The notes beneath the pieces are model-generated. The model was given only the letters and a program-made list of their open reading frames with translations, was not told where the DNA came from and searched no databases. Below are positions 47,701 through 58,433 of a stretch of DNA of 64,000 bases, in pieces (the stretch's first letter is position 1; every line of letters begins with the position of its first letter). The DNA comes from Chimonanthus salicifolius (Eukaryota > Streptophyta > Magnoliopsida > Laurales > Calycanthaceae), in assembly GCA_013350335.1 (NCBI GenBank), contig CM023534.1, forward strand, positions 23,827,302 through 23,891,301, in the 5' to 3' direction. The translations under genes and the position numbers were made by a program.

Positions 47701-48204
47701 TGGTCTTTAAAAACCTGGAATTGATAACTTTCTAAAAATAAAAGAGAGAATAGTGAAAGAATTACAATATGGCGGCATAAATTTTTAAAAGGCAAAGCCT
47801 ACTCTTATAGCCTTACTTACGTAAATTTGACATTGCTAAGGGACATGATATCATATAACCTTGATGTCCTTTCGTTGATAATTTAATTATATATGCAAAC
47901 ATAAGGAAAATAATAGATGACTCAAACTCTATATTAGATATTGACATTCCTCCTCATACTCAACTGAATCTACTACTTTACTTCGAACTGGATAACCAAT
48001 GGTCATATGATTCCATTTGTAGAAGTGGAAGTGAAGCAACGGTAGAGATGTACTGGATGAACAAATATTATGATTAACGTGCCACAATTGTTGATTGAAT
48101 AATAGAGATATAAAATGAGATAGATTGATATTTGGTATCGAGATTAACAAATTTAGATGATCTCAATGATTTGATAGATTTAGTTGATCTTGATGATTTA
48201 AATT
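47701..48204. other. Intergenic, no gene seen
   Basis: AT-rich, no supported gene. Confidence 0.45.
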
Positions 48205-48400
48205 ATATATTTTTCTTTGGATAATATGAGTATCATTGTTCTATATTGGAGGTGAGATTAATTCAACAGATACACGAAAGCACCTGAAAACTTCGTGTAT
48301 TAGATAAGTCTAAAAAAGTTAAACCCAAGACCTCTAAGCTATTCTTACAAACTTAGACGGACTCAGTTACTCACGCAAGTTAAATATAAATAGAAGATCT
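48205..48400 (-). mobile_element. SINE-like fragment (second tail type)
   Basis: The complement reads TTGAATTAATCTCACCTCCAAT, the tail block of the SINE at 43270-43464. A weak B-box (GGTCTTGGGTTTAAC) lies near 48325. Boundaries are approximate. Confidence 0.45.
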
Positions 48401-49100
48401 AAGCCATTATCTCATTAGTTAAATTAGCGTTCAAACTTAGCCATAAGCCCATAATAGACAAATAGATGCATTGGATGTACAGGTTTTATGATTATCATTA
48501 TCATTTATCATTAAATTTTGTAATTATATTAAATTATACATTTGATGATTTTTTACATAACGATTGAACATTATACAATCATTTTTATTCATAAAATATT
48601 TTTAACAATAAATGAATCATATTTAATTTATTTAAAATGTTATTACTAAAGAGTTTAGCATTACTTTGGCACATTCTTATCTTTCTAAATTTGGATTTTG
48701 TGTCTGTAGCTGAATACAGATGGATGTTAGATTGGATTTAAATTTTACACGGATTAAAATGTCTATCGAAAGTTCATTTTTTTTTTAAAAAAATTTGAAC
48801 TTTTGAATATTTAAATATTCCTTTACACCTCTAGTCATCTACTGCCTTCTCGTTACCTAAATAATTTGAGATATAGCATTATTACTTTTATTTATAATAA
48901 AATAACATATAAATCACTTTTGCAACATATAACATTCATTTTGAAAATAAAATAGCCAACTTGATTATTAATATAAGAAAAAAAACTTTCATGTTATATT
49001 TTTACTCATTTAATATAATATTACGAAATGTTTAGTTAAAATCAAAATTAACCATTTACCCAAGCTAGTGTCAGTTTCTTTTCATTTTTGTCGCAGATAA
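48401..49100. other. Intergenic, no gene seen
   Basis: Very AT-rich, no supported gene. Confidence 0.45.
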
Positions 49101-49106
49101 ACCTAC

Positions 49107-49275
49107 AATCAAGAGTGAAAAATTCGTTATCGGCCGATATTTTTCTCTCTTATTTTTTTTTAAAAACGTATCAATATTGGCCGCTATTCGATATTTATAG
49201 CCGATATATATTGGATATCGGCCGATATTTACAATATCGGCCGATACGTAACGATTCTATCCGATCTGAGTTGCT
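49107..49275 (-). mobile_element. TATCGGCCGATA-palindrome element, copy A
   Basis: Three exact copies of the 12-bp palindrome TATCGGCCGATA (first at 49128-49139) plus several near copies flank a TTATTTTTTTTTAAAAA stretch. The sequence resembles the complement of the better-bounded copy at 50919-51097. Boundaries are approximate. Confidence 0.6.
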
Positions 49276-49545
49276 GGCCGATTCGACCCGACTTGACTTG
49301 GACCTACAACCCAACCCATTTTTAGCCGAAATTTGGGAAAAACCAACAATAATTTAACTTCTATATTTATATGTTTCAACTGTAAAAAAAATTTTGCACT
49401 AATATGAATCATAATAAAATAGCATCATCTTCAAATATAGCAATTCATTAAAAAAAAAAAAAAAAAGAACATATCACCAACAATACAATTGAGAATGACC
49501 TTCTATATCTACACTCTTCACCAATTGTAGTGTTATTCATCTTGT

Positions 49546-49745
49546 AAAAAATTGGATCAAGTCGGGTCATATTGGATTGATTTTAAATTTCTTAATCTAA
49601 TCCGACTCAAATTCCATACTTTTTTTTTTCAACCCAACCTGATTCTAAATTTATAAAAACATAGCCCAACTCATTGATTTATCACATCGAGTTATGCTGG
49701 TCGAATTAAAACTCCACCCAAATTTCACCCATACAATTTGAGATG
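49546..49745. mobile_element. Degenerate hAT-type GGGTC/GACCC-rich repeat
   Basis: TCAAGTCGGGTCATATTGG, TCTAATCCGACTC and CAACCCAACCTGATTC blocks match the bodies of the hAT MITEs at 3111 and 28288. Ends and target duplication are not recognisable. A similar but weaker stretch lies at 52240-52560. Confidence 0.45.
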
Positions 49746-49941
49746 GAGTGAGTGTGACAGGCATGGATGAACAGCCCAACGGTTGTCACTATCAATGAAT
49801 TTAGTAATGTATTTCTCTCTCTACTTAGTTTCCCTTTATTTAAATTTAATTAATAATCTGGTGAATCTAGGAAGGGATTTTTCCCATTACATAGTTTTTT
49901 TCCCCTTTTGGTTACTTTGAATGGCAAATGAGTGAAGAGAG

Positions 49942-50481
49942 CAGGGGTTAAAAAAACACCCTGGCCGATATTTCGGCCGATATGCAAATATCGGTCGATA
50001 TGCATATTGGCCGCAATATCGGCCGATAATTTTCTCTCTCCTCCGATATCGGCCATTTCTCTCTCCTCCGATATCGGAACCGTGAAAAAAACAGTGAAGA
50101 ACTGTGCAAAACCGCAAAAAACCGTGAAAAGGGGCAAAAAACAGTGTAAAACAGTGAAAGCCGTATCGGAAGAACCGTAAAAAACCGTGAAGAACCGTTA
50201 AAAACCATTGAAAACCGCAAAAAACAGCAAAAACCCATGAAAAAACCGTGAAAAACCGCATTGATTTTTTTAAAAAAAATAAAAAAAATAACTTTTAAAT
50301 ACCGATATTTGTACATATCGGCCGATATGGTGACCGATATTGCGGACCGAATATCGGCCATATCAGCCGATATTCGTTTTGTACGGCCGATACATATTGT
50401 ATCGGCCGATATTGCTCGGTCTTAAAAAACCGATACATATCGACCGATACGATATGTATCGGCCGATATTTCGACCCTTGG
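49942..50481. mobile_element. TATCGGCCGATA-palindrome element, copy B, with inner CCGTGAAAAA array
   Basis: It begins CAGGGGTTAAAA and ends TTTCGACCCTTGG, imperfect inverted ends similar to copy C. I count four exact TATCGGCCGATA palindromes and many one-off variants. They are concentrated in the two ends, 49965-50085 and 50305-50475. The middle (50090-50265) is a different array of 10-13-bp units of the form ACCGTGAAAA/ACCGCAAAAA. No coding capacity. Confidence 0.65.
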
Positions 50482-50717
50482 AAGAGAGATGGTTTAATTT
50501 GACATTAATAGAAAAAAAAATCCATAAACTCTTTAGTTTGTTCCTTTATTTCTTATTATACTGATGAGCAAGTCTTGAGGGGAAGAATTAAGAAAAAATA
50601 AATCAAAATACAAACCCTTTATATATAAAAAGATACATACTACATGTATGGGATGATTATAATTATGATAACAATTAAAATTATAATTATGGCTCAATAG
50701 GATGTCCATTCTAATTC

Positions 50718-50842
50718 GGGCAAAATTTGTTAGGAGACACGGGATGGCATGTTATTGGTACACCGCTACTTGATAAGCGGTACACCAGTAGGGATAAAAT
50801 AGGAATGTCACTCCATTCTCTGTCTCTTAACAGATTTTGCCC
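50718..50842. mobile_element. Small TIR element, 125 bp
   Basis: GGGCAAAATTTGTTAGGAGACA at the left pairs with the complement of TCTGTCTCTTAACAGATTTTGCCC at the right. The centre is a second perfect hairpin, GGTACACCGCT...AGCGGTACACC. No clear target duplication. Confidence 0.65.
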
Positions 50843-50918
50843 ATGTTAAGATCGTTGACCCAATATTAGTTGACATTCTTCAAGTTCCCAATCCATAGAT
50901 TTGATATTTGAAATGTCC

Positions 50919-51097
50919 GGACCAGGGGTTGAGATATCAGCCGATACATATCGTATCGGCCGATATCCCATATATATCGCCGATATTAACACTTTTTTTT
51001 TAAAAAAAAAAAAATTAAGAGAGAGAAAAATATCGGCCAATAACGAGATCAGTCGATATATCGTATCGGCCGATACCGAATTTTAAACCCCTGGTCC
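50919..51097. mobile_element. TATCGGCCGATA-palindrome element, copy C, 179 bp
   Basis: GGACCAGGGGTT at 50919-50930 and its near-complement AAACCCCTGGTCC at 51085-51097 are terminal inverted repeats. Inside are two exact TATCGGCCGATA palindromes, variants of it, and a central T/A-rich block. No target duplication was found, so the superfamily is unassigned. Confidence 0.7.
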
Positions 51098-51099
51098 TT

Positions 51100-52687
51100 A
51101 CACACGAAGACGAATTGTGAGAGGAAAAGGTGGGAGTATTTTTCTTCTTATTTCCTCTCTCTCCACTTCTATTTTGATTTTTTCTTGGGTAGGGGAATTC
51201 ATATTTTTCTCGACTTTCACTCATTTTATCAACTCAGAATTTCAAGTTGGATTCAAATTTTAAATTTTTAACACTGAAATAATGATAAAAATATTTTGAT
51301 CTACATATGTATATATAAACATAATATATTTAAACTTTTTAATCTTCTTGTATAAAATTAAAAATAAATATTATAAAATAAACTATTAATTTAAAATTAG
51401 AAATTTTGTGACACTTATGTAAATTATATATTTCTCTAATTCATATAAAAAGCTTGAAATTTGATAAAGAGTTGAGTTTTCTTTCTATTTATGGATTCAA
51501 ATATTTTGTTTTATTTAGCATAATAAATGAGTCTGACAAATACTGTATTTATCTTTTAATAATTTTGAATAATTGTTGGTAACAATAGCTAAATAAATTA
51601 TTTGGAAATTAGTATAATTCTTCTTTCACAAGATGGATAGCTTTTTTTTATTTGATAGATGTTATTCAATAATTATATTTGTGTCAGTGTAAAATTTGTT
51701 TATTTTAACTGCATAGACCCATCAAAATAATTATCATAAATTAATAATAAATTAAAATGTTCCTACTCATACTTACCAAAAAAAATTCCTTTTCTAAACT
51801 ATTTTATTCTCCTTGTACATTTTCCCCTCAGAACAAGAAACCCCTGCTCAAGGGAATCCGTTCCACAAAAGAAACCTCTACAAAACTTTCTTCTCATCCA
51901 AACACAACCCATATCAAATGATGATCTGCAGCGAATAAATCAATGGCCTTTTTTCAGCCAATTGGAACTTGCTAATCTAATCTGTAAAAGGGAGGCACAG
52001 ACATCTTTCATGTTTGATGATAACCAGAGTATTTTCTGTAAAATAGAAATTAGTTTTTATATTGAAATTACTTTTCATTATTTCATACAGATCCTTTTTA
52101 TAGAAAATGATTTATGCAGCTTCATTATTTTTCATAAGAGGTGTGAAAAATAAATTTTTAAGAAGAGGGATCAAAAAATACTTTTCACGACTTTGTGGAT
52201 TTCAAGGTATATATCCAAAGCATGGATTAATTATAGCACAACCCAATTTATGACCCAAGAACTAACTCAAACACGGCCCATGACTCTTCCATAGCTCAGT
52301 TGACCCGATTCATTATTCAATCTATAGACGAATCAATCCAACCCTTATTTCATTGTTAACTTAATCAAATTTCTAAATCAAACCAAGATTTAATACTCAG
52401 TTGAAGGTCCAAACTAATCAAACACAGTATCTATAATATATTATTCGACTCATGACCTGACCAATCCATATCCCATGCATACCCAATACTCGATTAATAA
52501 ACCAACTTAATTCAACCTAGTGTATCAATTTTTAAATTAAATTAAGGTAGGTCAAGTTAAGATTTAAACCAATAGTACTCCTTATTACATAATATTATCA
52601 TTTTATAAAATATAGGTTATTGTTGTTACTATTTGATAATTATGATCATGAACATCAACACCACCATCATCTAGAATTAGCTATAAT
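51100..52687. other. Intergenic with a Tourist-end fragment
   Basis: At 51839-51911, CCCCTGCTCAAGGG...CTTCTCATCCAAACACAACCC resembles the 3' end of the Tourist-like elements and is probably a decayed fragment. No gene is seen. 52240-52560 has weak hAT-MITE-like CAACCC/GACCCG content. Confidence 0.45.
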
Positions 52688-53578
52688 TGTAATATCCTGC
52701 CCCAGCTTGGGCGTGGCTTAGCTTAATTTTCTTGTTTAACCGGTTAATCTCGGAGATTACGGTTAGGGCTTTGAGGAAAGCCCAGGTTTGGCCCAATCCG
52801 AGCTCGTGAGCTCAGTGATCCAGCCCGTTCAGCTGGAGGGGTATTTTCGTAATTTACCGCTTTTAGATGTGATTTTATAAATTATATTGATGTGTGTATA
52901 TCATTGGTGGATAATATTCTCCTTAATGAAGGATTTGCATTTATTATTTTAAAATGATTTAATTTTAAGAAAATGATATTTAAATATCGCCCGTCGAAAC
53001 TCCGAAAGGGAGTTTAAATTATTTTAAATAATTTCGGAAAGAAGATAAATTTTGAAAAGGGTATTTGGTGTTAGAGCATTTTAAGAATGAACTAAGATAT
53101 TTCATTTCACTTCAAAATAAGATTTACAAATTAGTTATTTTTACATTTGTTTAAATAAGTAATTATGGGTAAAATATGATTTTATTTAAATCAAGGGTTT
53201 TTATTGAGAGATAATTTCTGAAATTTTTATGGTGACCAATATTTTCAAAACCCAACCCATCTGTGAGGTTGGATCAGGCTTTTGAGTTTTTAATTTATCA
53301 CTTTTAGTTTTAAAATCAATTTTCTTAAAATAAGGACTTATCTGCAAATTTGAAAATACTAGAGGGCTGATATGCAACCGCAGGAGAAATCATCAACGCC
53401 ATGTAGGCGTGAACTGCCGTTCGGCTAGATTTCCGGTCATCATGGATTCCCGACGTCCAGTCCCATCGCTGCATGCACAGCGGATTTTCTGGCCACTCTT
53501 TCCTACAAATGATGGTTTTTCCAGTCTCGTCCCATCGCCGGCAGCAGAATTCCGGCATCTCTCCTGGGTCTGAATTCC

Positions 53579-53585
53579 TATAAAT
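53579..53585 (+). promoter_or_regulatory. Putative LTR TATA box
   Basis: TATAAAT in the context GAATTCCTATAAATTCAG is followed about 50 bases on by a pyrimidine-rich zone (TTCTTCTATTCTCTCTACTC) typical of plant start regions. The same sequence is at 62279-62285 in the 3' LTR. The solo LTR has TATATATGG at the matching place. If right, the U3 is about 0.9 kb and most of the LTR is transcribed leader. Confidence 0.55.
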
Positions 53586-54089
53586 TCAGCCCTTCCCCTG
53601 TCGGTTTGAAACTCCCAGCAGAGTTCTGCATTTCTTCTATTCTCTCTACTCTCCTACTCTCTGTTTAATTCCGGCCGAGAAACCTACTAAGCTGCTGTTT
53701 TTCGGTAATAGTAAGCTTAAGGAAAGATTTTCAAAAATCCGAATTTCAGCCCAGGAACCTCAGCAAAGGTATCCATTACATTCCTCTTTCAATTCTAACC
53801 TGGTTTTGAATCAAGAAAATCAGATTTTGACCCTATTTTCAATAAGAAAAACCAGTTAAAGTTTTAAGGAAAACCATGGGTTTCATGTACCCATGAGGAT
53901 TTACCCTTAAAATCGGATGACCCTTTGAGTTTCTGAGCTCCAAACCTCTCCCTATGGAAAGAGGACTCCCAGAGGAGTCCATCAGACCAGACGGATGTGA
54001 AAACCGAATCCGGGAAGCCCTCCCTTTCTAAAATCGCATTTCACCGTTTTTCCGTCGTCACTGTCTACTGTTGCAGACAGTGGAGAAGA

Positions 54090-54425
54090 CGACATCTCGG
54101 AAGGTCCGAGAGCCGTACTTCGGAAGGTCCGAACCTTCGGACGTTCCGGCAGCAGTGACCCTCGGACGTTCCGAGTTTCACCCGAAGCCCAGTCCGCCCG
54201 AGGCGAGCCAGACCTCTTTCGGATGCACCGAGCCGAGCTCGGAATAACCGAGCCCAGCTCGGAAGGACCGACCCTCTCGGACGTTCCGAGACCCAGTCTT
54301 CGGACGTTCCGAGGCTTCAGACCCACCGAGACTTACTGTTTTCTGTTTTTATCAGTTCGAATGGACTTCGGACGGTCCGAGACCCAGTCTTCGGACGATC
54401 TGAAGTCAGGCCCATGTTCCGAGGG
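54090..54425 (+). repeat. Array of TCGGACGNTCCGA palindromes in the 5' LTR
   Basis: About eight imperfect palindromes, for example CTCGGAAGGTCCGAG (54096-54110), CTCGGACGTTCCGAG (54161-54175 and 54276-54290) and CTTCGGACGGTCCGAG (about 54366). They lie in a CpG-rich patch that contrasts with the AT-rich remainder of the LTR. A CTGTCT...GCAGACAG hairpin precedes it at 54061-54080. Confidence 0.75.
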
Positions 54426-55999
54426 ACCCGTTTTTAAAATAATAAAATGTTGTTTGAATTACTGTTTTAATCTTGATTATTGTTTATTTAATGTGTTTGA
54501 TTATCTGTGATGATTTATACCCCCTTGTTAATTAAAAATGTACTAACCCCTTTCTCTTATTATTTATAGTGTAAATACTATTGTATACGCTTTCAGGCCG
54601 ACCCTATTGGTCGGAACTGAGTGATTCACTTTCAGGACGACACTATAGTCGGGTACTGAGTGACCTCGAGGCCTACTCAAAATGTCAGCTCTGGTCCTAT
54701 CCAGAAGACAACCAAGAAGTGACCCGAGGATCTAAACCTCACTCAATAAGTCAATCTGGTCAATGCCCAGAAGACAATATGAGTTTGGACTGAGCCCTTT
54801 TTACTATATTATTATCTTGTGGATGATTTAAAAAGGATAGAAACCAAGTAGGAGACTCATTTCCATTAACCCCGGATATTTTGTGGGAAAATGTATGATT
54901 TCCAAATATTACGTATATGTACGTATTTGTTATGTATATTGATTGTGCACTTGTGTGTTGTTTGAACAGAGACCGCGTAAACCACACATAACGGTGAGGG
55001 AACTTAACTCTACAGATTTTGTAAACAGGTGTTATGATGATATGATTATTGAGCAATGAGTGGTTTCAGATTTTGATGAACCCACTCATGTGCCTATACA
55101 TGACGCGCTATGGTAAGAGTGCTGTGATGATTATGATATTACGATGTTGATCGTATGTGTATGTAAGACTGCTTCCACGTACCTGGGCTATTGAACCAAT
55201 ATCGGCCATATGAGAGATGGTTTATGTCTACTGGACCATGCTGTTGTCAGTTGCTGACTTGAGGGTGTTAGTATCGGCTAAGTTAGAGCCGGAGATGTAC
55301 TTGCAAGGATGTATTTTGACCGTGTCGGGACTTAATAGTGGTCTCAGTGTAGTCGGCAGGCGTTACGATGAATAATGGCAGTGGTTTAATGATATTGATA
55401 TATTACTTGAGATTATGCTTACTGTTATCAAGCATGTGATATTGAACTGTTGCTAACTTGTTCCATTATTTACTTAATTTGCATTGTTAATTATCCTTCA
55501 CTAGGCCAGTTAGCTCACACCACTCACCTTTCAGGCGATGAACCTGAGGAGGAGGACCCTCTCTTTCAAGCTTAGGGCGATTAAGCTAAAGAAGTGGTTT
55601 GGGATTCCCCCGGAGAGGAATGCCCTGATCTTTCCCTGTTGGTTCTTGGAATCGTTGTATTTTATTAAGTACCGGATGTGGTAATTAATTTATGTTAATT
55701 TAATGTAATAGGCTATGTTGCCTTTTGAGACAATGTTTTAATGATGAATCAATAATTGATTTTCATATGCCTTGTATTAATCAATGTTAGATTTAATTTG
55801 AGCATGTTATGTGTTGATGTTATATCTTGGTTTTGGGAAGCATATGGTACGTGTTTGAGTCCACATAACGGGCTAATGTGTAACCGCTGGGCCTAACTGT
55901 TGATTCGGCCCAGTAAGAATGCTTGTGGTTCAGTTTATCTTCAAAAAAAAAAAATCAGTCGCGTTCCGGGCCCACCCTTCGGGTCGGAGCGTGACAGCT

Positions 56000-56012
56000 T
56001 GGTATCAGAGCG
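56000..56012 (+). other. Primer binding site (initiator tRNA-Met)
   Basis: TGGTATCAGAGCG begins four bases after the LTR end. It matches the complement of the 3' end of plant initiator tRNA-Met used by most plant LTR retrotransposons, with the last base changed. Confidence 0.9.
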
Positions 56013-56114
56013 TAGGCTCAACTCTAGGACTGTGATGGGTTACTACCTAGTTAGACTTGTTTTTGCCCTAGTGTTGCTATTGTTTTTGACATCTTCTTGT
56101 TTGGTGATACAGAT

Positions 56115-56627
56115 ATGTCAGGCAATACAAAGTATTTCCAGGGGACACCTAGCGACCCTATCGTCGTAGATTCTTCAGACGACTCCGGTACTCTAAGTTT
56201 CGATGAGGTTGCACCTGGAGAGGAGATAGTAGTAGCATTCCCAGAGTACCATGTGGGTGCTGAACCTGTGGAGGAAGAGGGAGATATCCCGATTCCTGAG
56301 GAGTCAGTGGGGGAGAATGGTTCACCTGAATACGTTCCAGCTACTCCACCCTTTGACAAGTATCCAGATGAGATGTGTGAACTCTGCAATCAGGCAGGGC
56401 ACAACTTCATCTTTTGCCCATATCCGCCCAGTGTAATTTGCCTAGTTTGCGGACTCCGCGGACATGGGAGTGTAAGGACAAATTGTCCTTATGTAGCAGG
56501 ACCAGGGATTATACCTTGTTTAACTTGTGGGGTGTTCGGGCACAAGTCTAAGACCTGCCCAGACAACATTTATTACTTTGGTGGTGAGGAAGGATCTTTT
56601 TCGGGGAATTACATCAATGTTTGTTAG
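56115..56627 (+). CDS. Additional retrotransposon ORF ahead of gag, triple zinc-knuckle protein
   Basis: An intact 170-residue frame from ATG 56115 (MSGNTKYFQG); a further in-frame ATG at 56097 would add six residues. The N-terminal half is acidic and Ser/Pro-rich with no fold I recognise (DSSDDSG, EEIVVAFPEY, PVEEEGDIPIPEES). The C-terminal half has three zinc knuckles: C88-X2-C-X4-H-X4-C101, C109-X2-C-X4-H-X6-C124 and C135-X2-C-X4-H-X4-C148. It lies between the primer binding site and gag on the same strand. Gag has its own zinc knuckles further on, so this is not simply a displaced gag end. GATACAG just before the ATG looks like a splice acceptor. Role unknown; nucleic-acid binding is inferred from the knuckles. 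Confidence 0.75.
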   Translation: MSGNTKYFQGTPSDPIVVDSSDDSGTLSFDEVAPGEEIVVAFPEYHVGAEPVEEEGDIPIPEESVGENGSPEYVPATPPFDKYPDEMCELCNQAGHNFIFCPYPPSVICLVCGLRGHGSVRTNCPYVAGPGIIPCLTCGVFGHKSKTCPDNIYYFGGEEGSFSGNYINVC

Positions 56628-56815
56628 GGGGCATCGAGGAGTTTGTTTTGTAAGGGTTGAGTTTTGTTATTTTGAAGAGTTTTCATACCCTACTAACCCT
56701 TGTACTTGTATTTGAAATTTTTGAATGAATTCTAATGAGATTGTTGCAACTTATGTCTTCTACATTATTAAGAATCTTAAAATTGGTTAATGATATTTAT
56801 AAGTGTAAATAACAG

Positions 56816-57750
56816 ATGTCAGGACCCAACGCAAACCGAGCCAACTTTCGTGAGAGGAAGACTGGTCTTCCACCCCGTAACCTACCTAACGAGGCGATAA
56901 GAGCGGCGGTTGAAGCATTTCAGCAGATAGCTGAAAACATGCGACGTCCGTCAGTCCAAACTCAAGAGGAGAGAGCCACCTCGGCTCTCAAAGAGTTCAA
57001 GCGTCTGAACCCGACTAGCTTCTCGGGAACTAGAGGACCCCAGCGCTGCAAGGAACTGGCTAACTCAGATTAGCCGAATCCTCAACACCCTAGCGATCGC
57101 CAACGATTTACGTGTAACCTTTGCGACTTATCAGCTTGAAGGGAACGCCTACGAATGGTGGGAGGCTGAAGAGCTTAGTTCGTAATCACGAGCCGATACT
57201 TGGGAGGAGTTCTCTGCAGCCTTTTCGGCCCGTTACTTTCCAAAGACGGTGAAGGAAGTAGGAAGAGAGAGTTCCTCAATATCCAAGAAGGTTCAGACAC
57301 CGTGGCACAGTATGCCATGCGCTACATCGACTTGATGCAGTTTGTGCCGTGGATTGCCGCCAATGAGGAGGAGGAGATCCAGCATTTCGAGAACGGACTT
57401 AGACCCTTCCTACAGCGGCAAGTGGCCGGCTTAGTGTTCAACACTTTGGAGGGAGATTATCGAGCGCGCTTCAAAGGTGGAAGCGGTTGACTCCATCAAC
57501 CGGAGCACTGACAAGCTCTCAGAAACCTTCTTCCAACAAGAAGGCGAGGTTCAACTAGCAGAAGAAGCCTTTCTTCAAGAAGAACCAACCTAGCGCGGGC
57601 CAGTCAAGTCGGTCTGACTCTCGACCAATCGTGTGCTACACTTGCAATTAGCCTGGGCATACTTCTAAGTTCTGCCAATCCAGAGGAGAGAAGGCGTGCT
57701 TCCACTGCCAGCAGACCAGGGCACCTGTTCAAGGATTGTCCTTTTTCTGG
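56816..57750 (+). pseudogene. gag, frameshifted
   Basis: It starts MSGPNANRANFRERK. The capsid-type retrotransposon gag region can be followed across three frames: RLNPTSFSGT; then QISRILNTLAIANDLRVTF, ATYQLEGNAYEWW and WEEFSAAFSARYFP; then REFLNIQEGSDTVAQYAMRY. Breaks lie at about 57045 and 57262, with TAA at 57183. Two CCHC knuckles follow: C-Y-T-C-N-stop-P-G-H-T-S-K-F-C (TAG 57649-57651 in place of Gln) and C-F-H-C-Q-Q then, after one extra base, P-G-H-L-F-K-D-C (about 57698). No intact product is possible. Confidence 0.9.
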
Positions 57751-57941
57751 TAAGACGGCACCTTCGCAATGCGCAGGAGTTTCCTTCTCTGTGGCGCAAG
57801 CCGTCTGTCGGCAGAGGTTCGCAGCAGACTTCCAGAGGATCAGTGACACCGAGGAACGGACCACCTAGGAACAATCAGGGGAGAGGACGAGGGCGTCCTT
57901 AAGGGAGAGTCTACTAGATAGGGACTCAGAAGGAAGAGCCG

Positions 57942-58397
57942 TTGGAGAACACGGTGATGGAAGGTACCCTTAATCTTTTCAGTCTTTTGGCTCGAGTGTT
58001 GTTTGATACCGGTGCTTCGCATTCCTTTATCTCTAGAACTTGTTGTGTTAGATTGGGCTTGAAACCGGTAGAAGTAGTTAACCCGCTAATGGTAGTATCA
58101 CCTTTGGGTAAGAAGGCTTTGGTGAACCTAGAGTGTAGATCTTGCGTTTTGAAGATTAGCGGAGTGGAGTTGTCCTATGATTTTCTGGTTCTGAAAATGA
58201 CAGACTTTGACATCATCCTTGGTATGGATTGGTTGTCTGTTTTTGAGGTCTTGATAGACTGCTCTCAGAGGAGAATTAGTGGGGTCTCCTCAACCGGTGA
58301 GAGGTCTATGGAGAAGTTGATACCCTATGAAAGGATGAGAGTCACTTTCTCTGGCCTTAGGGCGTATCCCGGTAGTGTGGTGGCAAGCATGGGTTAG
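57942..58397 (+). pseudogene. Aspartic protease region of pol (RVP type)
   Basis: An open stretch with the active-site motif ARVLFDTGASHSFIS near residues 17-31, and DFDIILGMDWLSVFEVLIDC near 88-107, the flap-side and C-terminal signature of Ty3/gypsy proteases. It ends at TAG 58395-58397, beyond which the reading continues in frame to RT. Upstream, TAA 57900-57902 and TAG 57915-57917 interrupt the link to gag. Confidence 0.88.
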
Positions 58398-58433
58398 GAA
58401 GATGTAGGTAGTGTAGAATCTGTTTCTCCTCGG

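Larger units (their letters stand above)
52688..55996 (+). repeat. 5' LTR, 3,309 bp
   Basis: Starts TGTAATATCCTGCCC and ends GGTCGGAGCGTGACA, followed directly by the primer binding site. It aligns with the 3' LTR at a constant offset of 8,700 at first. Over the first 590 or so positions I count about 15 substitutions (roughly 2.5 percent) and a few small indels. One larger difference is a 19-bp block near 54240-54258 missing from the 3' LTR. Short open frames in it are not genes. Confidence 0.93.

Noticed and set aside
53325..53558. Minus-strand frame, duplicated at 62026-62235
   Set aside because: It is antisense in the LTR upstream of the TATA box. Its duplication only reflects the LTR pair.
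54223..54510. Frame with TLSDVPRPSLRTFRG, duplicated at 62854-63189
   Set aside because: Both are the palindrome array of the two LTRs of one element, with no independent evidence of coding.
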